A DNA stretch of 64,000 nucleotides from Symbiodinium natans (GCA_905221605.1 CAJNDS010000637.1:32501-96500), one strand, 5' to 3'; shown: positions 32,816 to 43,940, counted from the stretch's first letter. Numbers and translations are program-made. Notes: generated by a model from the letters alone, not told the origin.

Positions 32816-34400
32816 GTCACCCTTCACGAGGAGCAATGCACGATTGGATGCTTAAGTGATATATACATTGCAGGCACGTCGACGCGGGTCCTGGAAGAGC
32901 TCGGCGCACGTAGTCGTCGAAGTCCTCCAGCCATGCTCGCGTCAGGAGCCTTAGTTGAAGAAGCACTTTTGTTGCACGGGTTCCGGGGTCGTGGGAGTCT
33001 TAGGCTGGTGCTCGTGCAACGCTGCTGCCATTGACACGGGCCTTTTGCGGAGCGAAATCGGAGCAGCTAGGACGAAGCGCTGAAGCAGGCATGCCATCAG
33101 GCAGCGTATCTCGAGAGCATAATCCACGTTCCAGAGGCCATTGTTTCACGGGGTTTTGGGATTTCTCCCTCGCTTAGTGTCTTGTAGACTTGCTTGCAAA
33201 GGAACGCTTTGAAGGAAGGTAAAAATCGATTGTTTCTCACCTTTGCTTATTGAAAACTTGTTGCGACTCCTTCTTGCATTATCTGAACCTCATGGGATTC
33301 TCATGCAGAAGGCTTCGGGCTCCGAATCTGATTGGTTTATCCTTCATAGGTCTTTGGGCTCCGAACCTTATTGGATTATCATTCAGCAGGGAAGAGTACA
33401 TGCTAGATGGCAGGTCCACGATCCTGTTTTCGAATGCAGGCGCCCGCATTCTCCGTCAGTCGTCCGGCAACAGTTCAGGTCGGTAGATTCCTGAGTCGGG
33501 TTTTCATTGGAAATTCTCTCTCTGTTGCCGTTGGATACTGGTCGCTCCGAGGCCGGTGCTCACCATGCGGTTGTGGACGTAAGCTTTGGGCCCTCGCTTG
33601 CCTGAAAGGGAGCGTGGCAACGCAACCGGGTCGAACCGATGCAGCGGGCGTTGCACCTGAGCTCCGCGCCGACGAAGAACCTTCGAAGCTTTCGAAACTT
33701 CTTCTGATTGATGTTGAGATCCTTGAGGATTTTATCGCGCCAGACCCACCTCGCGTTCTCAGGTCCTTGGGCTCACGCAGGTGTGCGTTTGGATGCTTAA
33801 GCGATACATTGCAGGCACGTCGATGCGGGTCCTGGAAGAGCTCGGCGCACGTAGTCGTCGAAGTCCTCCAACCATAATTGCGTCAGGAGCCTTAGTCGAA
33901 GAAGGACTTTTGTTGCATGGGTTCCGGGGTCGTGGGAGTCTTAGGCTGGTGCTCGTGCAACGCTGCTGCCAGTGACATGTGCATTTTGAGGAGCGAGATC
34001 GGAGCAGCTAGGACGAAGCACTGAAGCAGGCATGCCAGCAGGCAGCGTTTCTCGAGAGCCTAATCCACGTTCAAGAGGCCACTGTTTCACGGGGTTTTGG
34101 GATTTCTTCCTCGCTTAGAGCTTGTAGACTTGCTTGCAAAGGAACGCTCTGAAGGAAGGTGTGAACGATTGTTTCTCACCTTTGCTTATCGAAGACTTGT
34201 TGCGACTACTTCTTGCCTTATCTGAACCTTATCTGATTTTCATGTAGAAGGCCTCGGGTTCGGAACCACATTGGTTTGTCATTCAGAAGGCTTTGGGTTC
34301 CGAACCTTATTGGATTGTCATTCAGCGGGCCTTGGGCTCCGAACCTTATCGGATCATCATTCGGGAGGCCTTGGGCTCCGAACCTTATTGGATTAAATAT
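32816..34400. repeat. Tandem duplication, unit about 945 bp
   Basis: 32871-33390 recurs at 33816-34340 (offset about 945). Shared blocks include 'GGTCCTGGAAGAGCTCGGCG' and 'TTGCACGGGTTCCGGGGTCG'. Each unit ends in a ~39-bp minisatellite with the words 'TTGGGCTCCGAACCTTATTG', with two units at 33308-33385 and four at 34250-34397. A + strand frame ('RVLEELGARSRRSPP', then 'ASGALVEE') is kept in both copies. Confidence 0.8.
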
Positions 34401-34402
34401 CG

Positions 34403-35139
34403 TTCAGCAGGGCTTGCGCTCGTACCTTTCTCTCCGAAACGACGGGGACGTCAATCTGTGCTTTCCGCAGCAGTTGCTGGGGGATTTATTGTGGGAAGAG
34501 CTCTCGAAGCGTGCTTCAGCCTACCTGATAGTTTCTTCCGGCAAGCATCGGACACACCGACGCACGGCCGCCCAGTGAGCACGTTAGCCCATCGTCTCAC
34601 TGTCATGTGCCCAGACGCTGGCAGGTTGGCCAAAAGCGACCGGTCAGAAGATCTGACGTGCACGGAAGAAACTCTGCCCTGCGCAGCCGGCCAACGAAGC
34701 GCAACCGAGCACTCCGCACTCGAAAGCGTCTGTTACTCGGTTCAGGTCTCGGGCATTCTATGTGTTCACGTTGCTTGTTGTCGAATGGCCTCTGTGCTTG
34801 ATCGCACTTGAACGTTTCATTGGGACAACAGGACTTCACCAGCTTCATTTCTTACAGCAGCTTCTCTGCTTCAAAGGTCCCCGGGGAAGTAGATGACCAA
34901 TAGTTGCTCTGCAATACACCGTCCTAATTAAAAAATAAATGTTTCAAATCGGGTCCTTTCTAGGAGAAGAGCCCTGTTAATATAGTAGTGGATACAATAA
35001 AAAATGCAGACGAAATGTTTGGAAAGGGTTTTGTTTGGCGAGAAGGCTTCTAGGAGTTTATTAAAATTCATACCATAATGAATTTTGACAGGTGTCTGAC
35101 CGGTGTCGTCCGTTGAAGTTGTTGAAGGTTATGAGTTCA
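34403..35139. other. No gene seen
   Basis: Transition from the ~945-bp repeat to AT-rich satellite DNA. A short block near 35066-35100 ('ATTCATACCATAATGAATTT') is related to words inside the satellite. Confidence 0.4.
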
Positions 35140-35460
35140 TGGTTTATTTAATTTATTTAATTTATTTAGTTAATTTAATTTATTTAGTTTATTTAGTTGA
35201 TTTAATTTTTTTAATTTATTTAATTTATTTAATTTATTTAATCTATTTAATCTATTTAATTAATTTAATTTATTTGATTCATTTAATTTATTTAATTTAT
35301 TTAATTTTTTAATTTATTTACTTTATTTAATTTATTTATGTTTTTTTAATTTATTTATTTCATTTATTTAATTTATTTATTTCATTTATTTCCTTTATTT
35401 GATTTATTTAATTTATTTAATTTATTTAATTTATTTAATGTATTTAATTCATTTAATTTG
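35140..35460. repeat. TTTAATTTA microsatellite 1
   Basis: Degenerate repeat of TTTAATTTA pentamer/nonamer words, T-rich on the + strand. Ile/Leu/Tyr frames across it are artefacts. Confidence 0.9.
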
Positions 35461-38049
35461 TCCGGACACCTGTGAGACCTATGCTCGGACAGGTGGCTTG
35501 ATGATTGCATTTCTTCAATTGGAAATTGAATTCGTGGACACCAGTGAGACATATGTCTCGAACCCGTGTCCCGGACCTCTGTCCCCGTGACACCTGTCGG
35601 ATCGGTGTTGTTCGTTGAAGTTGTTCAAGCTGTTGAATTTATGGTTCGAGTGTTTGGAGTTATTGGGTTTATGCACTCCGGACACGTGTCGGACCTATGT
35701 GAGGACAGGTGCGTCTCTATAGTGGACACCTGTGAGACATATGTGCCGAACCCGTGTCCCGGACGTCTGTCTTTGTGACAGCTGTTGGATCGGTGTCGAC
35801 TGTTGCAGTTTTTGAGTTTGTGTACTCCGGACACGTGTCCGATCTATGTGCTGACAGGTGCGTCTCGGCTGATTTAATTCTGTATTGATTTGTTTAATTT
35901 ATTTTAATTTATTTGGTTTATTTAATTAATTTAATTTATTTAGTTTATTGAATTAATTCAGTTTACTTAGTTTATTTAATTGATTTAATTTATTTAATTT
36001 TTTTTTAATTAATTTAATCTATGTAATTAATTTAATTTATTTGTTTCATTTAATTTATTTATTTCATTTAATTTCTTTAATTAATTTAATTCATTTAATT
36101 TATTTATTTCATTTATTTAATTTATTTATTTCATTTAATTAGTTTAATTTATTTCATTTATTTCCTTTATTTGATTTATTTAATTTATTTAATTTATTTC
36201 ATGTATTTAATGTATTTAATTCATTTAATTTGTTCGGACACCTGTGAGACCCATGTTCGGACAGGTGGCTTGATGATTGCATTTCTTCAATTGGAAATTG
36301 AATTCGTGGACACCAGTGAGACATATGTCTCGAACTCGTGTTCCGGACCTCTGTCCCCGTGACACCTGTCGGATCGGTGTTGTTCGTTGAAGTTGTTCAA
36401 GCTGTTTAATTTATGGTTCGAGTGTTTGGAGTTATTGAGTTTATGCACTCCGGACAGGTGTCGGACCTATGTGAGGACGGGTGCGTCTCTACAGTGGACA
36501 CCTGTGAGACATATGTGCCGAACCCGTGTCCCGGACGTCTGTCCTTGTGACAGCTGTTGGACCGGTGTCGACTGTTGAAGTTGAACCTTTACTTTGTGGT
36601 TCGAGTGCGTGGAGTTTTTGAGTTTATGCACTCCGGACACCTGTGAGACCTATGTTCGGACAGGTGGCTTGATGATGGCATTTCTTCAATTGGAAATTGA
36701 ACTTGTGGACACCTGTGAGACATGTGTTCCGAACCCGGGTCTCGGATCTCTGTCCCTGTGACACCTGTCGGATCGGTGTTGCCCGTTGAAGTTGTTCGAT
36801 TCATGCTTCTGAGTTTATGGTTCGAGCCTTCGGCGATTTTTGCTTTATGCATTCTGGACAGGTGTCAGACCTATGTGCGGACAGGTGTGTTTCCGTTGAT
36901 TTCATTCTTGAAAGCAGCTTGCTTGATTCTTGCATTTCTTCAATTGATGTCTGAAAAAAAAAAGTGGACACCAGTGAGACATATGTGCCGTACCCGTGTC
37001 CCGGACCTCTGTCCCTGCGACACCTCTCGGATCGCTGTAGCCCGTTGAAGTTGTTCGATTTTTTGAGTTTATGGTTCGAGTGCTTGGAATTTTTGAGTTA
37101 ATGCACTCCGGACACGTGTGAGACCTATGTGAGGAGAGGTGCGTCTCTGTAGTGGACACCTGTGAGACATATGTGCCGAACCCGTGTCCCGGACGTCTGT
37201 CCTTGTGACAGCTGTTGCATCGGCGTCGACCGTTGAAGTTTTTATGTTTTTGAGTTGAGAGTCGAAGTGCTTGAAGTTTCGGGCTTATGCATTTTGGACA
37301 GGTGTGAGACCTATGTGCGGACAGGAGTGTCTCGGTTGATTTCATTCTTGAAAGCAACTTGCTTGATTATTGCATTTCTTCAATTGGTATTTGAATTAGT
37401 GGACACCAGTGAGACATATGTGCCGAACCTGTGTCCTGGACTTCTCTCCGGACACGTGTGAGACCTATGTGCGGACAGGTGCGTCTTGGTTGATTCCGTT
37501 CTTGAAAGCAACCTGCTTGATGATTGCATTTCTTCAATTGGAAAATGAGTGGACACCAGTGAGACATGTGTCTCGAACCCGCGTCCCGGAATTCTGTCAC
37601 CGTGACACCTGTCGGGTCGGTGTTGTCCGTTGAAGTTGTTCAACTTTTGAGGTAAAATTCCTACCATAACGAATTTTGACACCTGTCGGATCGGGGTGCA
37701 CCGTTAAAGTTGTTGAGTCTTTTAGTTTGTGGTTCAAGTGTTTCCAGTTTTTTTAGTTTATGCACCCCGGACACGTGTGAGACCTATGTGCGGACAGCTG
37801 CGTCTCGGTTGACTTCAGTGTTCAAAGCAACTTGCTTGATCAATGCGTTTCTTTCAATTGGTAATTGAATTAGTGCACACCAGTGAGACATATGTGCGGT
37901 ACCCGTGTCCCTGTGACACCTGTCGGATCGGTGTTGCTGCCCGTTGAAGTTGTTCTGGTTCGAGTGTTTTTGGAGTTATTGAGTTTATGCACTCCGGACA
38001 CGTGTGAGACCTATGTGCGGACAGGTGCGTCTCTATAGAGGACACCTGT
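35461..38049. repeat. Satellite array, left part
   Basis: Irregular array of a ~280-bp composite unit carrying the words 'GGACACCTGTGAGACATATG', 'CGAACCCGTGTCCCGGAC' and 'CACCTGTCGGATCGGTGTTG', with ACGTGTGAGACCTATGTG in the middle. A second TTTAATTTA block lies inside at about 35870-36235. The array is interrupted at 38049/38050 by the retroelement and continues at 49084. A higher-order period of 1,055 bp is visible (49084 against 50139). Confidence 0.85.
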
Positions 38050-38287
38050 TTATTGTTCAAAACCGTGCTTGTTATGAAATGTCATGTCGTGTTTGAGCAC
38101 TTCAAGCATGACACAATCTTCATCAAGCAACATGCATTCTGCTCACATCACTTGCTCTCGTTCGAATCTTTTCACGTTGTGGGGAAACAGTACCGAGCAC
38201 GGCTAGTTGGATCTCGATCCCTCCTGTAAGACCCAAGACTGTTGTTGAGTCTCGAAATGTCCTGTGAGACACAGGGCTCCTTTCCCC
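38050..38287 (-). repeat. Split direct repeat B2 (element 3' end)
   Basis: 238 bp, identical by eye to 39026-39263 (offset 976). Begins TTATTGTTC on the + strand, directly after the satellite. Confidence 0.95.
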
Positions 38288-38382
38288 TGCGAGAGGAAAC
38301 TAGGGCTAACTCACGGTCTCTCACAAGTTCGGCCTAAGTGTGACGGCCTGAACAGGATATCCATGTGGTTCAGAACGACAGT

Positions 38383-38628
38383 TCAAGAAGTTTCTGGCTG
38401 TCTCTGAGAGCTTGACGAGGCAGCTTCACTCGGTTGCTCTAAGGCAGGTGCAGGGTTCACAAACTGCCACTGAGACTGGCGAGCCGCAACAGCCTCCTGT
38501 TGCCGCATCTCACGGTCTGCCATGAGGTCGTCCAATACCTCAGCCACCTTCATGAGGGAATCCATATTCAAAGAGTGAAGCCACACCCGAAAATCATTGA
38601 GCTGATCGCGCGTCAACGACCGCGCCAT
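38383..38628 (-). CDS. Small ORF in the spacer between A2 and B2
   Basis: 81 codons from ATG at 38628 (MARSLTRDQLNDFRVW). The first 50 residues are predicted helical, with 'MKVAEVLDDLMADREMRQQE' suggesting a coiled coil, then a Ser/Gln tail. It lies 3' of the internal repeat junction, where split-repeat elements normally have little or nothing. A GTAAGG donor and TTTTCTCAG acceptor just upstream (about 38695 and 38640) suggest a spliced leader exon beginning MSGEDSCAHEYP. Role unknown. Confidence 0.4.
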   Translation of the reverse strand: MARSLTRDQLNDFRVWLHSLNMDSLMKVAEVLDDLMADREMRQQEAVAARQSQWQFVNPAPALEQPSEAASSSSQRQPETS

Positions 38629-38768
38629 GAGAATGCTGAGAAAAGTACAGCGATGAAAAGAACGAGACTCGAGCCTGGTCCCTTACCGGATATTCGTGTG
38701 CACATGAGTCCTCTCCTGACATGGTTGCAAGAACGTTTACGTTAGTCTCCAAGGGTGGCGAGGGTGGG

Positions 38769-39025
38769 TTTTTCGAAAACAATCTATCAGCTTCTAAGAG
38801 CACTTTCCGGGCATCCTGCCCTTTGAGAGGTCCCGCTGCGACGGGTGTATAAGTAAATACAAATCCTGCATGAACAAGCATAAAACTGATCAAGCATTAG
38901 AAATAAGTTGTGCAAAAAGGCAAGCACTGAAACAACAATCAAATGTTTTGTTCACCACAACATTTTGATGTTGTTTCCTTTGAACAATAAAGCTCTATCT
39001 TCTCCAGGCATTCGAAGAACGATAC
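38769..39025 (-). repeat. Split direct repeat A2
   Basis: 257 bp, matching 48827-49083 (offset 10,058). Ends in GAAGAACGATAC on the + strand and abuts B1 directly, forming the internal A2/B1 junction. Confidence 0.95.
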
Positions 39026-39263
39026 TTATTGTTCAAAACCGTGCTTGTTATGAAATGTCATGTCGTGTTTGAGCACTTCAAGCATGACACAATCTTCATC
39101 AAGCAACATGCATTCTGCTCACATCACTTGCTCTCGTTCGAATCTTTTCACGTTGTGGGGAAACAGTACCGAGCACGGCTAGTTGGATCTCGATCCCTCC
39201 TGTAAGACCCAAGACTGTTGTTGAGTCTCGAAATGTCCTGTGAGACACAGGGCTCCTTTCCCC
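39026..39263 (-). repeat. Split direct repeat B1
   Basis: Internal copy of B2. The RT-RNase H stop codon lies 19 bases upstream of it in sense orientation. Confidence 0.95.
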
Positions 39264-39281
39264 ATTCACCTGAGCCGTGTG

Positions 39282-42200
39282 TCAAACCTTCAGTTTCGAG
39301 GCCCTCTTCACAATCGCCGAAACGATCCTCCTCGCTTCATGCGATTCGTCCTTGAATCCTAACTTCCTAACCAAATCAAGTTGGAACCTCGAAGGTTGAT
39401 CTGCAAGATTTGCTGGGGAGGCAACTCTTGCATACCACGGTAGAAATCCGTGAACATATTCCAGGAAGTTTGCTTCATCCACCAACATTCCAGCAACTCC
39501 TTTCTTAGCAGATCCTGAGATGTAGGCGTGACGGGCCGCATCATTGTCGAGGTAGATGATTACCCCAGTTCCAGCAGTCGCTCCATGCTGGGAATACGAT
39601 TCAGCAAAGGCTGCAGTCTGGCCTGTTAGCAACTTCAAACCAACCAAAACCCCAAGCATTTCCAGCTCATAGATAATGGTTTGTTCGTCCTCCGCAGATA
39701 ACACTTGAGTCTGGATTTCCGAGATTGGCATACTGAAGAATGACAGCGCTGTCCCACTCCCCGTAAGGAGCACACCACCTAATCCACCAGACCTTGTTTC
39801 GGTTTCGAAGGCTGCATCGGTGAGTATCATAAACGATCTGCACGACACCTGTCCCACTAGCCTGGGTTGCGCAGCGTCTAAGAACTTGCAGAACTCTTCC
39901 AAAAGGTCTTTAGTGTATCCCGGAATTTTCCGCCTCCCACCATAGGCATGTCTCGTGATCTCAACCAGACACCTCCTGCCTAACCTTCCGAAGAATTGAG
40001 CTTGTGCGAACTGTAATCGGCCCCTCAGTTGCAGGGCCTCCTTCTGACCCATCAAACCATTCTCCAGGTGACCTCTGATGGCTGTGACCAACTCTCGACG
40101 CCTTCGTTCGGTGTTCTTAACTTTCAGGACCCCTGTCCCTGTTTGGTCCAGCTCAAACAAAACGCCCAAAGCTTCGAAACTTGTGCTCCACTCCGTAGTC
40201 TTGTCTGTTGACAACTTCCAACCCAACAGTTTCATGACCTCATCAAAGGTATGCCCACATGAACTCCTGTCGCCGCTCAATGCGAGGAGAACAAAGTCGT
40301 CAAAGTAATTCGTCGTAGGGATTCTGGCTCCTTCCACCAGGATCGTCCAAAGAGCCCTTGCAACCCTCAAGAAGAAGTATACTGCTTTCGTGGATCCAAA
40401 AGGTACCGCCAGTTGCTGGAATAATTTGGGCTTCCCCTCGATCGGGTCGTACACTGCTAAGTACGAAAATCTTAAACTCTCATCTGAAATGGCCAACTGT
40501 CGATATGCGCTTTTCAGGTCAGCCGTCTTCCCGAAGAGTTCCAACAGTCCCTTTTTCCTAGCTGCCTTCGATAGCTTGGTAATTAGGAGTGCGATCTCGT
40601 CAATTGAATGTGTAACAGGTTTCTCGGAGACGGTAACCGTGTCGTTAATGAGACTGGAAGAGTAGTTGTCAATAGGTCTGAGTTTACCTCCCTGCATCAG
40701 AGGGAAACGGGAACTCACCAAACAGCCTTTGGGGAGATGGCTAACATCGAAAGGTCCAGCGAGGTGACCCTTCTCAACCTCCTCTAACGTTTTCTCCCAC
40801 AACAACGTGTCCATGTTTCTGTCACCACTGGATATTGTCCTGTCGAAAATCTGTCCACACACCTGGTCGGACATGTCCACAAGTTGTTCAATGTCCATCC
40901 TGGCTGGCTTCAGTTTCGCATCCAACACTCCTGTCACTGGGATAGGGCCTGTGAGGGTGGCTCCCTGGATGAGCTCCTGCACCACACCCATATCATCATA
41001 TTGAATGTCTTGAAGCATTTCTTGGAAGAGGAGAATACGTTTCGGTCCGAGGATCGCTCCTCGATGGGTGGACATACCAGCCTTCAGCTCTGCCTCCTCT
41101 GGCTCCAGTTCTTTGGCTCTTCTAGCCCATTTCTCAAGGTAAAACTTTCTCTGGGATCTCACCGAACCTGGACGATGTACAAGTTGCTCTATCAACTTCT
41201 CCAGTGGTTTGTTGCATTTAGACAGCTGATGATAAGGGTGTCCTAGCTTTGCTGCCTTGCCAATAAATTCAATCGGATCCCAAGGAATCCCCACCCTCAG
41301 CACTGAGGCACCGTCCAGTTGCTGCATTTCCTGCTGAAGTTGCGGGCTCAAGTTCCCCCCTGCCTGAGTCCGCGACAGAAGCTGGGAATCCACCGGCAGG
41401 GCGGCCATCCCCGGCAACACACGGATGCCATCCGGAATCCGCCATTCCTGCTTGAGACGCTTGCGTCCTGAGAAAGGATCCTCAATCACTGATCTAGGCA
41501 GCAGCACATAGACGACCACCTTCCATTCCGGCATGACCTCATTCAAGTGCCCCCGAGGTTGATGCATGGCCGACACTCGAATGGCCTTATTGGCCAAAGA
41601 AGGGTTTTGGCACAAAAGTTCTCTCGCTGTAACGCCAGCCGCGAAGACCTCAGCCAAAGCAGTCGCAAAACCACGGGGGTAGGCCCCTGAGGAGGTATCC
41701 AGTGTTGTCGACTTCCCTGCCGGTTCTCGCCCTTCGCGCCTAATCGTGGTAATTTCAGGAAGGTTCGACATCACAAAACTCCGCTGCTGACTCGCAGGGA
41801 CCCAGCATCCCCAGTCCACTTCGACCCAATGGGGTGCTTGCTGAGCGTCTGGAAGTTGGTTCAAATTATCCCAAAATGGGGACTTGCAAGAGCCTTCTAC
41901 TACTAACGGCAAGTCCCTGTCGAGGCATCCATTGATAACCGCGAAAACAAATGCCGCAGAGATGGGGTCCAAGGTGAGCTTTGGTATGCAAATCAGCACC
42001 CCCGCAATTTTTCGTTTGTCCAACCAAGTAAGAACAGAATCACAAGCTGTCCGAGAGGACAGGTCCATTTGCAAAACAGGTGCCATAGCGGACTTGTGTT
42101 TAACACGATCCACTCCATAAGCAAAATAACCCTGCGCGAGTAAAGCTGCAGCCACACGGGCCTGCCCAGCAAAACATTGAAGGATCGCACGGGTAGGTCC

Positions 42201-42317
42201 CCCGTGCTGTTCATTCGAGACAACTTGTTGCGGCTCTGTAGCCAAAGAACACTGCTCGCTCCGAGAAGATGTCTCCTCGCCGGTCTGGAAAATATTGAAG
42301 CCGTCGAAAAAGAACAT
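39282..42317 (-). CDS. Reverse transcriptase-RNase H with N-terminal methyltransferase-like region
   Basis: 1,011 codons. RT fingers/palm at about residues 510-735: 'GKLRPIDNYSSSLIND', 'TADLKSAYRQL', 'FGSTKAVYFFLR' and the catalytic 'NYFDDF' box near 673. RNase H follows at about 835-995, with its acidic set at 'TDAAF', 'YELEM', 'YLDND' and 'LADQPSR'. The RT style is DIRS-like. Residues about 43-220 resemble a Rossmann cytosine-methyltransferase-type domain: 'LQCFAGQARVA' (SAM-loop position), 'YGVD', then 'VVEGSCKSPFWDN' at the ENP position, and 'YPRGFATALAE' at the end. The catalytic PC is missing ('ICIPKLTL'), so that part is probably inactive. The start at 42317 is followed by a T5 run at which an upstream frame overlaps, so the ORF may instead be reached by frameshift from the Gag frame. 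Confidence 0.85.
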   Translation of the reverse strand: MFFFDGFNIFQTGEETSSRSEQCSLATEPQQVVSNEQHGGPTRAILQCFAGQARVAAALLAQGYFAYGVDRVKHKSAMAPVLQMDLSSRTACDSVLTWLDKRKIAGVLICIPKLTLDPISAAFVFAVINGCLDRDLPLVVEGSCKSPFWDNLNQLPDAQQAPHWVEVDWGCWVPASQQRSFVMSNLPEITTIRREGREPAGKSTTLDTSSGAYPRGFATALAEVFAAGVTARELLCQNPSLANKAIRVSAMHQPRGHLNEVMPEWKVVVYVLLPRSVIEDPFSGRKRLKQEWRIPDGIRVLPGMAALPVDSQLLSRTQAGGNLSPQLQQEMQQLDGASVLRVGIPWDPIEFIGKAAKLGHPYHQLSKCNKPLEKLIEQLVHRPGSVRSQRKFYLEKWARRAKELEPEEAELKAGMSTHRGAILGPKRILLFQEMLQDIQYDDMGVVQELIQGATLTGPIPVTGVLDAKLKPARMDIEQLVDMSDQVCGQIFDRTISSGDRNMDTLLWEKTLEEVEKGHLAGPFDVSHLPKGCLVSSRFPLMQGGKLRPIDNYSSSLINDTVTVSEKPVTHSIDEIALLITKLSKAARKKGLLELFGKTADLKSAYRQLAISDESLRFSYLAVYDPIEGKPKLFQQLAVPFGSTKAVYFFLRVARALWTILVEGARIPTTNYFDDFVLLALSGDRSSCGHTFDEVMKLLGWKLSTDKTTEWSTSFEALGVLFELDQTGTGVLKVKNTERRRRELVTAIRGHLENGLMGQKEALQLRGRLQFAQAQFFGRLGRRCLVEITRHAYGGRRKIPGYTKDLLEEFCKFLDAAQPRLVGQVSCRSFMILTDAAFETETRSGGLGGVLLTGSGTALSFFSMPISEIQTQVLSAEDEQTIIYELEMLGVLVGLKLLTGQTAAFAESYSQHGATAGTGVIIYLDNDAARHAYISGSAKKGVAGMLVDEANFLEYVHGFLPWYARVASPANLADQPSRFQLDLVRKLGFKDESHEARRIVSAIVKRASKLKV

Positions 42318-42505
42318 TGAATGTCACATGCACAACCTTCGGCAACCCCAACTGCAGATACGGGTTCCAATCCCGCACCTGAAGGTAAGGCCCCCATACC
42401 GACCTCCTGGTTCAGAGCAGAGGTGACTCCACTAACGGATTCATCCTGGGGAACCATCTCAACATCCTGAGCCAGCGAAGTCTCATCGAGACCAGGATCA
42501 CCTAG

Positions 42506-43828
42506 TCACAGCTTTTTAGGCTTCAGTGGGCACTTGGTGACCGGGTGATCACCACCACACTTGTAAATGATGCAACCATGATCACCCCTCTGACAGTTGG
42601 CGTCCGTGCATCCGCCGAGGTTAAAACCATAGCAGACCTTGTTGCCCTTCTTGTTCCATGCGGACGCTCCCTGGTAACGTAGGCCCTCGGGTAGCCATTC
42701 CGACTTGCCAGCCCCGTAACCTTTCCCTATGCCAGCCTTCTCCTTGCCCTTGAGTGAGGGTTTGCCCTTTCCTGACCATGACTCGGAGCCCCTGGGGCTC
42801 CAAAAGGACTTCCCCTTGCCCGGCTTACCTTTGTTCGGAGCATGCTCGTACGGATGACTACGGTTGCCTTTTCCCAATCGCGACTTTCCTCCACCTTCAA
42901 AATCCCCCAAAGGAAGGAGCGCAACGATCAAATCATAATCCTGCAGCACCGAAGAAATCCTGGCATCCAAAGGCAAAGTCCCCGATGCATCTGCGCGAAC
43001 CTCTGCTCCTGCCTCGGACATCTTTGCGAACGCCAACTTGTCAGCTCGCAGAATCTGCCTCAAGGAAACCTTACGGTAACCTTGTTGAGCTGGTTTGGTG
43101 AGGTACTTGAAAAGCGAGGAAACGTAGGCCTCGTGCTTGTCCCAACTAATCAGCCTGGCGAATGCATATGCAACTCCCCGTCTTCTAAGGGCGTTTAACA
43201 CCTGGAGGGATCCCTCTATATCACGATCTTCCATACCAGAAGACTCCGTAACTTTGAGTTTTCCCCCTTCGAGGGAGAGGCTGGTGGTCAACGGCTTCAC
43301 GTTCTGAACTTCCTCCTCGCGGCTGTGGCATTTTTCCGGGCCAATATACTTAAGGCATCGGTTTTCCCACTGCTGAACGGTCATGTCCAACAAGGCGTGA
43401 CTAGGCTCCAACTGGCCAGTCAGGGAAATCCCCGAAAGCTGAGTGCGCAACTGGTCCATGCGTGCATTACGCTCAGCGAGTCCCACCTTCTTAGGTGCAA
43501 CACCCTCGGACGGTTCTGCCATGTCCTTAAGGGAGGCCACCAACATCGTCTGGGCCTCAAGAATCAACCGTCTCAGTGATGCCTTCTCGCCCACCGTAAG
43601 GTCTGCCAGTACTGCTGTGCTCCATGTATCGAAATCCGATTGAGCCAGGAGTTGCCCCGGCTGGCCCACGCAAAAGGCCAGCTGAGCCAAGGTTTTGACC
43701 CCTTTGGCAGTTAGTGCATCAACGACCCGCTTGGTTAACAAAATTTCCTCTGCTCTCTGAAGGAAGTAAGGGGCCGAGTCCACTGAACTTGTCATGGCCG
43801 CTACAAGCTGTACGAGCCAAACAAACAC
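42506..43828 (-). CDS. Gag-like zinc-binding protein
   Basis: 440 codons. Residues 1-300 are helical and without a known domain; 310-400 are Gly/Lys/Ser-rich and basic (RNA-binding type); the C-terminus carries two compact metal sites, 'CYGFNLGGCTDANCQRGDH' (CCCH-like) and 'CIIYKCGGDHPVTKC' (a knuckle variant, CX4CX3HX4C). This is the usual nucleocapsid arrangement. It ends with TGA at 42508-42506; the same frame continues open for a further 80 or so codons to the RT start region, so stop readthrough followed by a -1 shift could give a Gag-Pol product. An alternative start is the internal Met at residue 12. Confidence 0.7.
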   Translation of the reverse strand: MFVWLVQLVAAMTSSVDSAPYFLQRAEEILLTKRVVDALTAKGVKTLAQLAFCVGQPGQLLAQSDFDTWSTAVLADLTVGEKASLRRLILEAQTMLVASLKDMAEPSEGVAPKKVGLAERNARMDQLRTQLSGISLTGQLEPSHALLDMTVQQWENRCLKYIGPEKCHSREEEVQNVKPLTTSLSLEGGKLKVTESSGMEDRDIEGSLQVLNALRRRGVAYAFARLISWDKHEAYVSSLFKYLTKPAQQGYRKVSLRQILRADKLAFAKMSEAGAEVRADASGTLPLDARISSVLQDYDLIVALLPLGDFEGGGKSRLGKGNRSHPYEHAPNKGKPGKGKSFWSPRGSESWSGKGKPSLKGKEKAGIGKGYGAGKSEWLPEGLRYQGASAWNKKGNKVCYGFNLGGCTDANCQRGDHGCIIYKCGGDHPVTKCPLKPKKL

Positions 43829-43940
43829 TCACAAACAGAGACATCACACCCGAGTCTGCGAGCTAGCATGACGGCAAACTCACCCTGCTGTTTTCCAACT
43901 ACGCTCGTACTCACCACTTCTCCATTAGGGGAAATTGGCT

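Noticed and set aside
35140-36235. Ile/Leu/Tyr repeat frames in TTTAATTTA tracts
   Set aside because: Microsatellite translation only.
38050-39025. A separate 976-bp non-autonomous element next to the large one
   Set aside because: The repeat order equals the split-direct-repeat plan of one Ngaro/PAT-type element, and the outer flanks join to one intact satellite site. Not fully excluded without other copies.
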